In this document: piece after piece, positions 9,307-18,393 of the stretch | How positions within the stretch are numbered: position 1 is the first letter of the stretch | Layout of the letters: the number at the start of each line of letters is the position of its first letter | NCBI GenBank assembly: GCA_900321965.1 | Contig: ONYA01000011.1 | Span: 31,367-95,366 of the forward strand | DNA from: an uncultured Prevotellaceae bacterium | GTDB taxonomy: Bacteria; Bacteroidota; Bacteroidia; Bacteroidales; Bacteroidaceae | Direction: 5' to 3' | DNA length: 64,000 nt | The notes under the pieces: model-generated | What the model saw: only the letters and a program-made list of their open reading frames with translations | What the model was told of the DNA's origin: nothing | Database searches by the model: none | Program-made: the position numbers and the translations under genes

Positions 9307-9314
9307 CAAAAGTA
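9307..9314 (-). promoter_or_regulatory. -7 box of the glycosyltransferase
   Basis: Minus-strand TACTTTTG, 7 nt before the start codon at 9299, so the transcript would be almost leaderless. No good -33 box is seen. Confidence 0.5.
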
Positions 9315-9339
9315 CAAAAAATGAAAGATTTAAGCAAAT

Positions 9340-9367
9340 TTTTCACTCTTCACGCGTCACTTTTCAC
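9340..9367 (+). repeat. Heptamer tandem repeat nnnTCAC x4
   Basis: TTTTCAC-TCTTCAC-GCGTCAC-TTTTCAC, immediately upstream of the rpsP -7 box. Confidence 0.7.
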
Positions 9368-9377
9368 TTTTTTTTTG

Positions 9378-9385
9378 TACCTTTG
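9378..9385 (+). promoter_or_regulatory. -7 box of rpsP
   Basis: TACCTTTG 64 nt before the rpsP start codon. The -33 region falls in the TCAC heptamer repeat and has no clear TTTG. Confidence 0.55.
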
Positions 9386-9449
9386 CAGCCGCTATTACGA
9401 GATAATGGCATGAAATTCAAATTTTTAACAACAAAATTAACAAAAAACA

Positions 9450-9995
9450 ATGGCAACAAAAATCAGATTGCAGCGTGGCGGTCATAAGGGCTATGCCGTT
9501 TATCGCATCGTTATCGCTGACGCAAGAGCACCACGTGATGGTCGTTTTACTGAGAAGATTGGTATGTACAATCCTAACACCAATCCTGCCACAGTAGAAT
9601 TGAATTTCGAGCGTGCTCTCTATTGGGTTGAGACTGGTGCCCAGCCCACAGACACAGTACGCAACATTCTCAGCCGTGAGGGCGTGTACCTGATGAAGCA
9701 CCTGAAGGGTGGCGTGAAGAAGGGCGCTTTCGATGAGGCTGCTGCACAGAAGAAGTTCGAAGCATGGAAGGCTGACAAGCAGAACGGTCTGAGCAAGATT
9801 GCTGAGGCTGAGGCCAAGGCCAAGAAGGACGCTGCCGCTAAGGCTCTCGATGCCGAGAAGAAGGTGAATGAGGAAATTGCAAAGAAGGTGGCCGACAAGA
9901 AGGCTGCTGCCGCTGCCGCTAAGGCAGAGGAGGAGGCTGCAAAGGCTGCTGAGGCCGCTGCTGCTGAAACAGCTGAGGCTCCCGCTGAGGCATAA
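9450..9995 (+). CDS. rpsP: 30S ribosomal protein S16 with long Ala/Lys-rich tail
   Basis: The first ~85-90 residues are S16 ([20 protein letters not shown], then [13 protein letters not shown] and [11 protein letters not shown]). About 90 more residues are rich in Ala, Lys and Glu, probably one long charged helix, giving 181 aa against ~80-90 in most bacteria. Extended S16 is a known Bacteroidetes trait. S16 supports 30S assembly. ATG at 9450 follows an A-rich, SD-free leader. Confidence 0.93.
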   Translation: MATKIRLQRGGHKGYAVYRIVIADARAPRDGRFTEKIGMYNPNTNPATVELNFERALYWVETGAQPTDTVRNILSREGVYLMKHLKGGVKKGAFDEAAAQKKFEAWKADKQNGLSKIAEAEAKAKKDAAAKALDAEKKVNEEIAKKVADKKAAAAAAKAEEEAAKAAEAAAAETAEAPAEA

Positions 9996-10022
9996 GTCTT
10001 TCCCTTCGTTCGCAAAGACACT

Positions 10023-10065
10023 GACTGGACATCGGGCTCTCGGCTCAGTGTCCAGTCGTTTCTTT
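10023..10065 (+). terminator. Hairpin with T-rich tail between rpsP and pheT
   Basis: GACTGGACA (10023-10031) pairs with TGTCCAGTC (10049-10057), 17-nt loop, followed by GTTTCTTTT. It may terminate rpsP or act as a pheT leader structure; the large loop makes this uncertain. Confidence 0.45.
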
Positions 10066-10094
10066 TAAATTGAAGATTGATTAAAGATTAAAAT

Positions 10095-12611
10095 ATGAAT
10101 ATTTCCTATAAATGGCTGAAAGACTACGTTGACTTCGACTTGACGCCGCAGCAGGTCTGCGATGCGCTGACGTCAACAGGTCTGGAGGTCGACGCACTCG
10201 AAGAGGTGCAGAGCATTCGTGGTGGACTGAAGGGACTCTATGTTGGCAAGGTGCTGACGTGCGAAGCCCATCCCAATAGCGACCACCTGCATGTGACGAC
10301 TGTTGATCTGGGCAAGGGCGAACCGAGCCAGATTGTGTGCGGCGCCCCCAACGTGGCAGCTGGTCAGAAAGTGATTGTGGCCGACTTGGGCTGTGTGCTC
10401 TACGACGGCGACAACGAGTTTGTTATCAAGAAGTCGAAACTGCGCGGCGTGGAGTCGTGCGGCATGATTTGTGCTGAGGACGAGATTGGTGTTGGTACGT
10501 CGCACGACGGTATCATCGTATTGCCTGACGACGCTGTGGTAGGTATGCCTGCCGCCGAGTATTATCACTTGGAGAGCGACTGGCTCATAGAGGTGGACAT
10601 CACCGCCAACCGTGCCGACGCATTGAGCCACTGGGGTGTTGCCCGCGATCTCTACGCCTGGCTTCGCCAAAACGGCTACGAGTCCTCCCTCCACCGCCCC
10701 GCGGTCGATGGTTTCGCCATCGACAACCACGACCTCCCCATCGACGTGGTCATCGAGAATACCGAGGCTTGTCGCCGTTACGCCTGCGTCAGCATCACCG
10801 GCTGCGAGGTGAAGGAGTCGCCCGAGTGGCTGAAGACCCGCCTGACGACCGTCGGCCTGCGTCCTATCAACAACATTGTTGACATTACGAACTACATCAT
10901 GTTCGCCTACGGTCAGCCGCTGCATTGTTTCGATGCCGATATGGTGACGGGTCATAAGATTGTGGTAAAGACGATGCCCGAGGGTACGCCGTTCGTCACC
11001 CTTGATGGTGAGGAACATAAGCTCTCAGACCGCGACCTGGCCATCTGCAATGCTGAGGAAGCTATGTGCATAGCCGGCGTGTTTGGCGGTAAGGGTAGCG
11101 GTACCTACGAGACGACGAAGAACGTCGTTTTGGAGTCGGCCTACTTCCATCCTACATGGATTCGTAAGTCTGCCCGCCGTCACGGACTCTCGACTGACGC
11201 CTCGTTCCGCTTTGAGCGTGGCATCGATCCCAATGGCGTCATCTACGCCCTGAAGCAGGCTGCCATCATGTGCCGTGAACTGGCTGGCGGTAAGGTGTCG
11301 ATGGAGATTCGCGACGAGTATCCGTCACCCATAGAGAATGCTAAGGTAGAACTTAACTTCAATTATGTCAAGACGCTGATAGGTAAGGATATACCTCATC
11401 AGACGATTAAGGATATCTGCACCTCTTTGGAGATGAAGATACTCAGCGAGACGCCCGAGGCCATGACCGTCGATGTGCCTGCCTACCGTGTGGACGTCCA
11501 GCGTCCTTGCGACGTCGTAGAGGACATTCTGCGCATATACGGATATAATAATGTGGAGATTCCTACACAGCTGAAGGGCTCGCTCGTCATCAAGGGCGAC
11601 GAAGACCGCAAGCACAAGCTGGCTAACTTGGTGAGCGAGCAGCTGGTAGGCGAGGGCTTCAACGAAATTCTGAACAACTCGTTGACGAAGGCTGCGTACT
11701 ATGCAGCCCCTCTGTCGTCCCCCGAGGGGGACACAAATGTCCAGCAAACAAATGAAGCCCCCTCGGGGGCTGTAGGGGGGGCTTTCCTTGTCAGAATCAT
11801 GAACCCGCTCTCAAGCGACCTGAACGTCATGCGTCAGACCCTGCTCTACGGCGGTCTGGAGAGTGTTGCCCATAACGCCAACCGTAAGAATCAGAACCTG
11901 CGTTTCTTCGAGTTCGGCAACGTCTACTACTTCGATTCTGAGAAGCAAAACGAAGACGACCCGATGCAGGCCTACAAGGAGCAGAATCACCTGGCTCTTT
12001 GGCTGACAGGTAAGCGCGTCGAGGGTTCGTGGGCACATCAGAATGAGGATTCTACGTTCTATGAGTTAAGCGCCTACGTCGAGAATGTGCTGCGTCGTAT
12101 CGGTCTGAAATTAGGTATGGCTGTTCGCAAGAAGTCAGAGAATCCAATCTTCTCGGCTGGTCTTGTCATTGAGAATCGTGGTGGCAAGAAGCTTGTTGAG
12201 ATGGGTGTGCTGACGAAGAAACTGCAGAAGCAGTTCGGCATCGACAATCCTGTCTACTATGCCGAGATGAACTGGACGCAGCTGATGAAGGCCACGAAGA
12301 AGAACGAGGTGAAGTTCACCGAGGTGCCGAAGTTCCCTGCCGTCAGCCGCGACTTGGCCCTGTTGGTCGACAACAGCGTGGAGTTTGCACAGATTGAGCA
12401 GATTGCCCGTCAGTCGGAGAGGAAACTGCTGAAGAAGGTGGAACTGTTCGACGTCTACGAGGGCGACAAGCTGCCTGCCGGCAAGAAGTCGTACGCCGTC
12501 AACTTCATCCTGCAGGATGAGGAGAAGACGATGGGCGACAAGCAGATCGACGCTATCATGCAGAAACTCATCACCAACCTGAAGAAGCAGCTCAATGCTG
12601 AGTTGCGCTAA
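10095..12611 (+). CDS. pheT: Phenylalanyl-tRNA synthetase beta subunit
   Basis: Beta chain of the alpha2-beta2 PheRS that charges tRNA-Phe. Order: N-terminal OB-fold tRNA-binding domain (~40-155), B3/B4 editing domain (GLRPINNIVDITNYIMFAYG at ~255-275), B5 domain, the catalytic-like module (IMNPLSSDLNVMRQTLL), and the C-terminal ferredoxin-like anticodon-binding domain (FPAVSRDLALLVD). About 26 residues at ~536-562 (from PLSSPEGD to GGAF) are a repeat-derived insertion just before IMNPLSSDL, with the frame kept. pheS is not adjacent. It is followed by yebC. Confidence 0.95.
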   Translation: MNISYKWLKDYVDFDLTPQQVCDALTSTGLEVDALEEVQSIRGGLKGLYVGKVLTCEAHPNSDHLHVTTVDLGKGEPSQIVCGAPNVAAGQKVIVADLGCVLYDGDNEFVIKKSKLRGVESCGMICAEDEIGVGTSHDGIIVLPDDAVVGMPAAEYYHLESDWLIEVDITANRADALSHWGVARDLYAWLRQNGYESSLHRPAVDGFAIDNHDLPIDVVIENTEACRRYACVSITGCEVKESPEWLKTRLTTVGLRPINNIVDITNYIMFAYGQPLHCFDADMVTGHKIVVKTMPEGTPFVTLDGEEHKLSDRDLAICNAEEAMCIAGVFGGKGSGTYETTKNVVLESAYFHPTWIRKSARRHGLSTDASFRFERGIDPNGVIYALKQAAIMCRELAGGKVSMEIRDEYPSPIENAKVELNFNYVKTLIGKDIPHQTIKDICTSLEMKILSETPEAMTVDVPAYRVDVQRPCDVVEDILRIYGYNNVEIPTQLKGSLVIKGDEDRKHKLANLVSEQLVGEGFNEILNNSLTKAAYYAAPLSSPEGDTNVQQTNEAPSGAVGGAFLVRIMNPLSSDLNVMRQTLLYGGLESVAHNANRKNQNLRFFEFGNVYYFDSEKQNEDDPMQAYKEQNHLALWLTGKRVEGSWAHQNEDSTFYELSAYVENVLRRIGLKLGMAVRKKSENPIFSAGLVIENRGGKKLVEMGVLTKKLQKQFGIDNPVYYAEMNWTQLMKATKKNEVKFTEVPKFPAVSRDLALLVDNSVEFAQIEQIARQSERKLLKKVELFDVYEGDKLPAGKKSYAVNFILQDEEKTMGDKQIDAIMQKLITNLKKQLNAELR
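11703..11783. repeat. In-frame inverted hairpin element within pheT
   Basis: Two GC-rich arms, each itself a palindrome (CCCCCGAGGGGG type), face each other around an A-rich spacer. The arms are imperfect inverted copies. They encode the low-complexity insertion between the AAYYA and VRIMNPL segments of PheT. Confidence 0.8.
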
Positions 12612-12618
12612 GGTCTCG

Positions 12619-12650
12619 TCATAACGAAATAACGTAATAACGACATAACG
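12619..12650 (+). repeat. Octamer tandem repeat nnATAACG x4 before yebC
   Basis: TCATAACG-AAATAACG-TAATAACG-ACATAACG fills the pheT-yebC gap, 14 nt before the yebC ATG. Confidence 0.75.
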
Positions 12651-12664
12651 AAAAAATAATATTT

Positions 12665-13402
12665 ATGGGAAGAGCATTTGAATATCGTAAAGCTACAAAG
12701 CTGAAGAGATGGGGCCACATGGCCAAGACTTTTACAAAGATTGGCAAGCAGATTGCCATTGCCGTCAAGGCTGGTGGTCCTGAGCCTGACATGAACCCCG
12801 CACTCCGTGCTTGCATCGCCAATGCCAAGCGCGAGAACATGCCGAAGGACAACATCGAGCGTGCCATCAAGAACGCTATGGGCAAGGACCAGAGCGACTA
12901 CAAGGAAGTGACCTACGAGGGATACGGCCCTCACGGTATTGCCATCTTCGTTGACACTCTGACTGACAACACCACCCGTACCGTTGGCGACGTCCGTTCA
13001 GTATTCAACAAGTTCAACGGCAACCTCGGCACTCAGGGTTCACTCTCGTTCCTGTTCGACCACAAGGCAGTCTTCACTTTCAAGAAGAAAGACGGACTGG
13101 ATATGGACGAGATGATTCTCGACCTCATTGACTATGGCGTGGAAGACGAGTTCGACGAGGACGAAGAGGAGAACAGCATAACCATCTATGGCGACCCCTC
13201 AAGCTTCGGCGCTATCCAGAAGCATCTGGAGGAGAATGGTTTCGAGGTCACGGGTGCTGAGTTCACACGTATCCCCAACGACCTGAAGGATGTGACGCCT
13301 GAACAGCGTGAGACCATCGACAAGATGGTGGAGAAGCTCGAAGACTTCGATGACGTGCAGACAGTCTACACGAACATGAAGCCTGAGGCTATCGAGGAGT
13401 AA
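12665..13402 (+). CDS. yebC: YebC/TACO1-family protein
   Basis: 245 residues with the family signature: MGRAFEYRKATKLKRWG, KTFTKIGKQIAIAVKAGG, NMPKDNIERAIKNA, and the YEGYGPHG loop. YebC-type proteins are annotated as transcriptional regulators; recent work on the family supports a role on the ribosome in relieving polyproline stalling. The C-terminal domain contains an acidic stretch. It lies ~50 nt after pheT and ends ~40 nt before an intrinsic terminator. Confidence 0.92.
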   Translation: MGRAFEYRKATKLKRWGHMAKTFTKIGKQIAIAVKAGGPEPDMNPALRACIANAKRENMPKDNIERAIKNAMGKDQSDYKEVTYEGYGPHGIAIFVDTLTDNTTRTVGDVRSVFNKFNGNLGTQGSLSFLFDHKAVFTFKKKDGLDMDEMILDLIDYGVEDEFDEDEEENSITIYGDPSSFGAIQKHLEENGFEVTGAEFTRIPNDLKDVTPEQRETIDKMVEKLEDFDDVQTVYTNMKPEAIEE

Positions 13403-13442
13403 TATAACATAAACATAGGCTTCCGACAGCGTAAAAAAAGAG

Positions 13443-13472
13443 AGCCGAAAGATTTGGTCTTTCGGCTTTTTT
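13443..13472 (+). terminator. Intrinsic terminator after yebC
   Basis: Perfect 10-bp stem AGCCGAAAGA / TCTTTCGGCT with a 5-nt loop (TTTGG), then six T. The loop contains the -33 box of the next promoter. Confidence 0.85.
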
Positions 13473-13483
13473 ATGTACCTTTG
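13453..13483 (+). promoter_or_regulatory. Promoter of pcrA
   Basis: TTTG at 13453-13456 and TACCTTTG at 13476-13483, gap 19 nt. The start codon follows 7 nt after the -7 box. The -33 box is in the loop of the yebC terminator and the -7 box begins 4 nt after its T-tract. Confidence 0.75.
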
Positions 13484-13490
13484 CAGTCCT

Positions 13491-15851
13491 ATGACAGAAA
13501 CGACATTACTTAAAGAACTGAATGAGAGCCAGCGCGAGGCGGTGCTGTTCTGCGACGGGCCGTCGCTGGTGATTGCCGGTGCAGGGTCGGGCAAGACGCG
13601 CGTGCTGACGTATAAGATAGCATGGCTGCTGGAGCAGGGACTGAAACCGTGGGAGATTCTGGCGCTGACGTTTACCAACAAGGCGGCACGCGAGATGAAG
13701 GACCGCATAGGCCGGCTGGTGGGTGAGGAGCGGGCACGCTACCTGCAGATGGGTACGTTCCATTCGGTGTTTTCGCGCATACTGCGTGCAGAGGCCGACA
13801 AGATAGGTTTTAACGCCAACTTCACGATATACGACCAGACGGACGCCCGCTCGCTGGTGAAGGCCATCATCAAGGAGATGGGACTCGACGACAAGGTGTA
13901 TAAGCCGGCATCGGTGGCCGACCGCATCTCGATGGCTAAGAACCACCTGATACTGGCGGGGCAGTATGGCCAGACGGCCTGGGCGCGCGATGACGCCAGC
14001 AGCAAGCGTCCGCTGATAACGAACATCTATGGGCGTTATGCCGAGCGCTGCCGTCAGGCTAACGCGATGGACTTTGACGACCTGCTGGTGCAGACTTATG
14101 TGCTGTTCCAGAATCATGAGGACGTCAGGCGGAAATATGCTGAACGGTTCAAGTTCGTGCTGGTCGACGAATATCAGGACACGAACTTCGCGCAGCAGGC
14201 TATCGTGCTGCAGCTGACCCGTGAGCGCCAGCGCGTCTGCGTGGTCGGCGACGATGCCCAGAGCATCTACAGCTTTCGTGGTGCGAATATCGACAACATC
14301 CTGAACTTCCGTTCGGCATACGACAACGCCCGACTGTTCAAACTGGAGCAGAATTACCGTTCGACGCAGATGATTGTGCAGGCGGCAAACTCGCTCATAC
14401 GCAAGAACGAGCGGCAGATACCGAAGGACGTCTACAGCCGCAACGAGACGGGTGAGCGTGTGACGCTGAAGCCAGCGTACTCTGACCGCGAGGAGGCACT
14501 CATCGTCTGTCAGGACATCAAGCGCATACGGCGTGAGGACCGCTGCGGATGGAGCGACTTCGCCATTCTCTACCGCACGAACTCGCAGAGCCGCTCGTTT
14601 GAGGAACAGATGCGCAAGGACAATATTCCCTACCGCATCTACGGCGGTCTGTCGTTCTATCAGCGCAAGGAGATCAAGGACGTGATAGCCTACTTCCGAC
14701 TGGTGGCGAACCCCAATGACGAGGAGGCTTTCAAGCGTATTGTGAACTATCCCGCACGTGGCATCGGCGACACGACAGTAGGGAAAATCATACAGACGGC
14801 GCAGACGTACGGCGTCAGCCTCTGGCAGGTCATCAAGGAGCCGGTGCTGTTTCCGACGGGTGTCAGCAAGGGCACACAGGCGAAGCTTCAGGCCTTCCGC
14901 GAGCTGATAGAGGGCTGGATAGGACGACTGACGACGGAGGACGCCTACGTGCTGGGTCACGACATCATTATGTCGAGCGGCATCAGCAAGGATATCTACA
15001 GCAGTCGCAACCCAGAGGACATTGCGCGCCAGGAGAATCTTGAGGAGTTTCTCAGCGGTATGCAGGACTTTGTGGAGAGCCGCCGCGAGGAGGACATGGG
15101 CGGACAGGTGTTTCTGACGGACTTCCTGCAGGAGGTGGCGCTACTGACCGATCTGGATAGCGACGAGGGCGACGCTAACGACAAGGTGACGCTGATGACC
15201 ATCCACTCGGCCAAGGGCCTGGAGTTCCCGACGGTTTTTGTCGTAGGATTAGAGGAGAACATCTTCCCCTCGCCGATGTCTACGGGCTCGATGCGCGAGT
15301 TAGAAGAGGAGCGCCGACTGCTCTACGTGGCCATCACGCGAGCCGGGAAACATTGCATCCTGACGTGTGCGCAGAACCGTTTCCGCTACGGACGGATGGA
15401 GTATGACACGCCGTCGCGATTCATCAAGGATTTTGACCCGCAGCTCATCAGGGTGGAGTCAGAGAAAGGGGGCGACGACGACACCTACACCCGCAGCTAC
15501 CGCCAGACGACGAGCCGTGGCAGCGACTGGATGCAGAACCCGCGCCCCGTGGCCACGCAGTTCAAGGCCGACCCCAAGCCCCGTATGGTGGCACCCCCAA
15601 GGCCGGAGAAACCCGTCGACCCGTTTGGCCCGAACTTCAAGCGTGTGTATCAGGCTACGGCTCCCCGCCAGACGTCTGTGGAGGGTGGGGCGTTGCAGGA
15701 AGGCTGCATGATTGAGCACCAACGCTTCGGCATCGGCCGTGTGGTCAGGATTGAGGGGACGGGTGAAAATCAAAAAGCAACTGTAGAGTTCAAGAATACA
15801 GGAACTAAACAGTTGCTATTGAAGTTTGCTCGTTACAAGATCATCTCATAA
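13491..15851 (+). CDS. pcrA: UvrD/PcrA-type ATP-dependent DNA helicase
   Basis: Superfamily 1A 3'-5' helicase of ~786 residues for repair and replication-fork maintenance. Motifs in order: Q-motif LNESQREAV, Walker A AGAGSGKTR, Walker B VDEYQDTN, motif III VVGDDAQSIYSFRGA, motif V TIHSAKGLEFP, motif VI YVAITRAG. The C-terminal ~70 residues form a Tudor-like RNA-polymerase-binding type region (GCMIEHQRFGIGRVVRIEG). The start at 13491 (MTETTLL) is forced by the -7 box, which lies downstream of the alternative start at 13473. The 3' end overlaps a convergent 43-codon gene by 6 nt. Confidence 0.93.
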   Translation: MTETTLLKELNESQREAVLFCDGPSLVIAGAGSGKTRVLTYKIAWLLEQGLKPWEILALTFTNKAAREMKDRIGRLVGEERARYLQMGTFHSVFSRILRAEADKIGFNANFTIYDQTDARSLVKAIIKEMGLDDKVYKPASVADRISMAKNHLILAGQYGQTAWARDDASSKRPLITNIYGRYAERCRQANAMDFDDLLVQTYVLFQNHEDVRRKYAERFKFVLVDEYQDTNFAQQAIVLQLTRERQRVCVVGDDAQSIYSFRGANIDNILNFRSAYDNARLFKLEQNYRSTQMIVQAANSLIRKNERQIPKDVYSRNETGERVTLKPAYSDREEALIVCQDIKRIRREDRCGWSDFAILYRTNSQSRSFEEQMRKDNIPYRIYGGLSFYQRKEIKDVIAYFRLVANPNDEEAFKRIVNYPARGIGDTTVGKIIQTAQTYGVSLWQVIKEPVLFPTGVSKGTQAKLQAFRELIEGWIGRLTTEDAYVLGHDIIMSSGISKDIYSSRNPEDIARQENLEEFLSGMQDFVESRREEDMGGQVFLTDFLQEVALLTDLDSDEGDANDKVTLMTIHSAKGLEFPTVFVVGLEENIFPSPMSTGSMRELEEERRLLYVAITRAGKHCILTCAQNRFRYGRMEYDTPSRFIKDFDPQLIRVESEKGGDDDTYTRSYRQTTSRGSDWMQNPRPVATQFKADPKPRMVAPPRPEKPVDPFGPNFKRVYQATAPRQTSVEGGALQEGCMIEHQRFGIGRVVRIEGTGENQKATVEFKNTGTKQLLLKFARYKIIS

Positions 15852-15977
15852 AGCCTCGTCGTCGGGCTTTTCGATATGGCGCTTCTGCTGACTGGGCAGG
15901 TGCGCCTTTTTTCGCAGCCAGGCCGCCTTGCGGGCTTCGTACTCCTGCTGGTGGGTCTCTAAATAGCCGTCGGCCAT
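15846..15977 (-). CDS. Conserved 43-residue basic protein
   Basis: A short ORF reading MADGYLETHQQEYEARK... and ending KPDDEAL. The pattern MAD-YLE-...-EYEARKAAWL-RKK...-P-DEA matches a very common Bacteroidales small protein (often mislabelled dehydrogenase), from memory. It is helical and highly charged. It starts 9 nt after the DUF4270 stop on the same strand and overlaps the end of pcrA by 6 nt. Function unknown. Confidence 0.7.
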   Translation of the reverse strand: MADGYLETHQQEYEARKAAWLRKKAHLPSQQKRHIEKPDDEAL

Positions 15978-15986
15978 AGCTGTAGG

Positions 15987-17468
15987 TTATTGTTTGAACT
16001 TACCATAGACGATGTTCAGATTGATGGGGTTATGCTGGTTCCGGCTGCCGCCCACTAATTTCGTACTGGCAATGCCCACATAGTGCTCGATGCCGGTAAC
16101 GGTGGCTGTGGTCGACGATGTGCTGCTCCACTTCAGCTGGACGGGTACGAGGAGCACCTTGTTCCAGTTAGGCGACAGAGTGCCACCAGCCTTCTTCACG
16201 TCGTACATCTTCTTGATGAGGTTCGAAATGTTGGAGAAGGTGTACTGGTTGGCAGAACCGCTGCCTACGGCATAGGTTGTGTAGTAGCTGAGGACATTGT
16301 CGGCCAGACGCTTCATCTCGAAGAACGAATTCAGACTGTCTGCCGGCACCATCAGCACGTAGGGCGGAACTGACAGGGAGTTGTCCTTTATGGGGTTGTT
16401 GATGCGCTGGAAGCTGACTTTAGCCGTCATGATGGAGTCGTTCTCATGGCCCCAGTAGATGTCTTCGATAGGCAGCGTCACCTCGGTATAGATGCCTGCG
16501 GGGGCTTTCAAATATGTACAGGTATCGATGGTGGCCATAAACTCCAGAATCTCTTTCTCATTGTCAATCTTCGTTGTCTGCAACACCTCCTCGGTGCCGG
16601 CAAAGAAACTGGAGAAGGTCACGATACTGTCTTTGCTGTTCTTCCCCCGATAGTAGAATCGCAGGGCCATGTCGGGCACTTCGGTGTAGACGTCCTCACC
16701 ATCGCTTACTGCGACGTAGAAACCTGGACAGACGTTGTGGGTAAAGGTGTAGGGGTTTTTGAAGTACTCGGGGTGGCGGTAGTACTGCTGCATGAGGTAG
16801 GTGCCGTAGTTGTTATAGACGGTGCCGTCCTTAGCAGTATACGGCTGGTTCATCTTGAAGACGATGCAGTCGTAGTAAGTGGACTTCGCACGCAGGCTGT
16901 CGGCCACGGTCTGGTCTTTATAGGAGACCATCTTGTCGACAACCAGTCCGCCCTGGCGTATTTTCCCCTCCTTGACGGGGTCGTAGTTGGAATAGTATTT
17001 TGCACCCTCTTCCAAAGGTTCCGACAGTTCCGACAGTCTGACCTTCAAGGCGGCCAGCGTATCGGTAATGCCCGTCGGCGTGTTCATGTAGAGTTCTATC
17101 TGGCAGGAATCGGCACCTGCAACGTCAACATAATCGGCATCACCCGGACGCTTGATCTTGCGGAGGCTGGTGACCTTGCTCTCGCTGGTCAGGGTATAGT
17201 TGTCGAGCACGTTGAACTGTGTCATCAGTTGGCTGGTGACGTATGCGCCCGTCTCCGGGTCCTTGACTCTGCCCAAGTAGCAATAGCTACTCCTGAGCAG
17301 TACGGAGTCGGCCAGGACGGAGCGTGTGGTTACCTGATAGTCTGTGGCACTAATATCCAGTTTGTCGGCCTCTTGGGTCAGCGTGTTTCCAAAATCGAAG
17401 GTGTCGTCACTACATGCAGCGAATGATAGCGCGGTAAGCATCATTGCTGTCAGCAATTTCTTGTTCAT
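15987..17468 (-). CDS. DUF4270 family surface lipoprotein
   Basis: 493 residues beginning with a lipoprotein signal (MNKKLLTAMMLTALSFAACSDD; lipobox Cys at residue 19), so anchored in the outer or inner membrane. The body is beta-rich and matches the Bacteroidetes DUF4270 family by overall character (an early FGN-L segment, repeated DS-L-R-Y patterns, a C-terminal IASTKLVGG/NPINLNIVYGKF). No enzymatic motif is seen. Downstream of the glycogen-synthase-like gene by 17 nt; likely one operon. Confidence 0.82.
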   Translation of the reverse strand: MNKKLLTAMMLTALSFAACSDDTFDFGNTLTQEADKLDISATDYQVTTRSVLADSVLLRSSYCYLGRVKDPETGAYVTSQLMTQFNVLDNYTLTSESKVTSLRKIKRPGDADYVDVAGADSCQIELYMNTPTGITDTLAALKVRLSELSEPLEEGAKYYSNYDPVKEGKIRQGGLVVDKMVSYKDQTVADSLRAKSTYYDCIVFKMNQPYTAKDGTVYNNYGTYLMQQYYRHPEYFKNPYTFTHNVCPGFYVAVSDGEDVYTEVPDMALRFYYRGKNSKDSIVTFSSFFAGTEEVLQTTKIDNEKEILEFMATIDTCTYLKAPAGIYTEVTLPIEDIYWGHENDSIMTAKVSFQRINNPIKDNSLSVPPYVLMVPADSLNSFFEMKRLADNVLSYYTTYAVGSGSANQYTFSNISNLIKKMYDVKKAGGTLSPNWNKVLLVPVQLKWSSTSSTTATVTGIEHYVGIASTKLVGGSRNQHNPINLNIVYGKFKQ

Positions 17469-17485
17469 CTTTTAAATGTGTGTTT

Positions 17486-18298
17486 TTATTCCTCTTCGGG
17501 ACAAATCTGGTTGTAGAGCGTTTCGTAGCCCTCGGCAAAGTCCTCCTGATAGCCTAATACGGGAATGTTCTTTGCTGCGGCATAGCTCTCGAAGTTCTTG
17601 TCGGCATCGGGACTGGCCATGATGACGCCGTCGCTGTAGTCGATGGCTAACTTACCCATCTCCTCGAAGTCGAAGTTGTCTTTGTAGGGCGTCAGCAGGT
17701 CGGCCGTCGTCTCGCGGAACTCCACGCACTTCTTGAAGTTGGTGCCTAAGTCGTTGGTGAGGTTCTTGGCAAAAAGCGAGGTGACAACCTTCGTATTGGC
17801 AAACGAGGGCTCGTCCTGATAGGCCGTCTTGATGTAGAGGGGCACAACGGCGCTCATCCATCCTTGGCAGTGGATGATGTCGGGCACCCAGCGCAGTTTC
17901 TTGACCGTCTCAAGGACGCCGCGTGCAAAGAAAATAGCGCGTTCGCCGTTGTCGGGATAGTCGTTGCCCATCTCGTCCTTCTCCATCTGACGTTTGGAGA
18001 AGTAGTCGTCGTTATCGATGAAGTACACCTGTACGCGGGCCTGCTGGATAGAGGCTACCTTGATAATCAGCGGATGGTCGGTGTCGTTTATGATAAGATT
18101 CATTCCCGACAGGCGTATGACCTCATGCAACTGGCCCCGGCGCTCGTTGATATTACCCCATTTGGGCATGAATGTACGGATTTCGTGACCCATCTCCTGT
18201 ATAGCCTGTGGCAGGGCACGTCCCATCAAGGACAGTTCGGTGTCGGGTACGTATGGAGAAATCTCCTGATTGATGAATAATATCTTTTTCTTTGCCAT
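17486..18298 (-). CDS. Short glycogen/starch synthase-like protein (GT5 N-terminal domain)
   Basis: 270 residues resembling the N-terminal Rossmann domain of glycogen synthase: KKILFINQEISPYVPDTELS at the start, IRTFMPKWGNINERR, then PDIIHCQGWMSAVVPLYIKT. The C-terminal GT-B half with the usual nucleotide-sugar binding Glu is absent. Proteins of this size are annotated glycogen/starch synthase across Bacteroidales, so this is probably a family form and not a local truncation; activity is doubtful. Its -7 box is at 18319-18326. Confidence 0.75.
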   Translation of the reverse strand: MAKKKILFINQEISPYVPDTELSLMGRALPQAIQEMGHEIRTFMPKWGNINERRGQLHEVIRLSGMNLIINDTDHPLIIKVASIQQARVQVYFIDNDDYFSKRQMEKDEMGNDYPDNGERAIFFARGVLETVKKLRWVPDIIHCQGWMSAVVPLYIKTAYQDEPSFANTKVVTSLFAKNLTNDLGTNFKKCVEFRETTADLLTPYKDNFDFEEMGKLAIDYSDGVIMASPDADKNFESYAAAKNIPVLGYQEDFAEGYETLYNQICPEEE

Positions 18299-18318
18299 CT
18301 TTTGGTTGTTTAGCCTTG

Positions 18319-18326
18319 CAAAGGTA
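18319..18326 (-). promoter_or_regulatory. -7 box of the glycogen-synthase-like gene
   Basis: Minus-strand TACCTTTG, 20 nt before the start codon at 18298. The rest of the 95-nt gap is AT-rich. Confidence 0.6.
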
Positions 18327-18393
18327 CGAAAAATTTATCAGATTCAGGTGCTTTGCGCTTTGATTTTAGTTTTTTTTTTGAAAAGCGGGCCGC

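Noticed and set aside
10173-11018. Minus-strand open frame of 281 codons inside pheT
   Set aside because: Antisense shadow of a conserved synthetase, no promoter or motif.
13506-14960. Long open frame (484 codons) antisense to pcrA
   Set aside because: Shadow of the helicase coding strand; no family resemblance.
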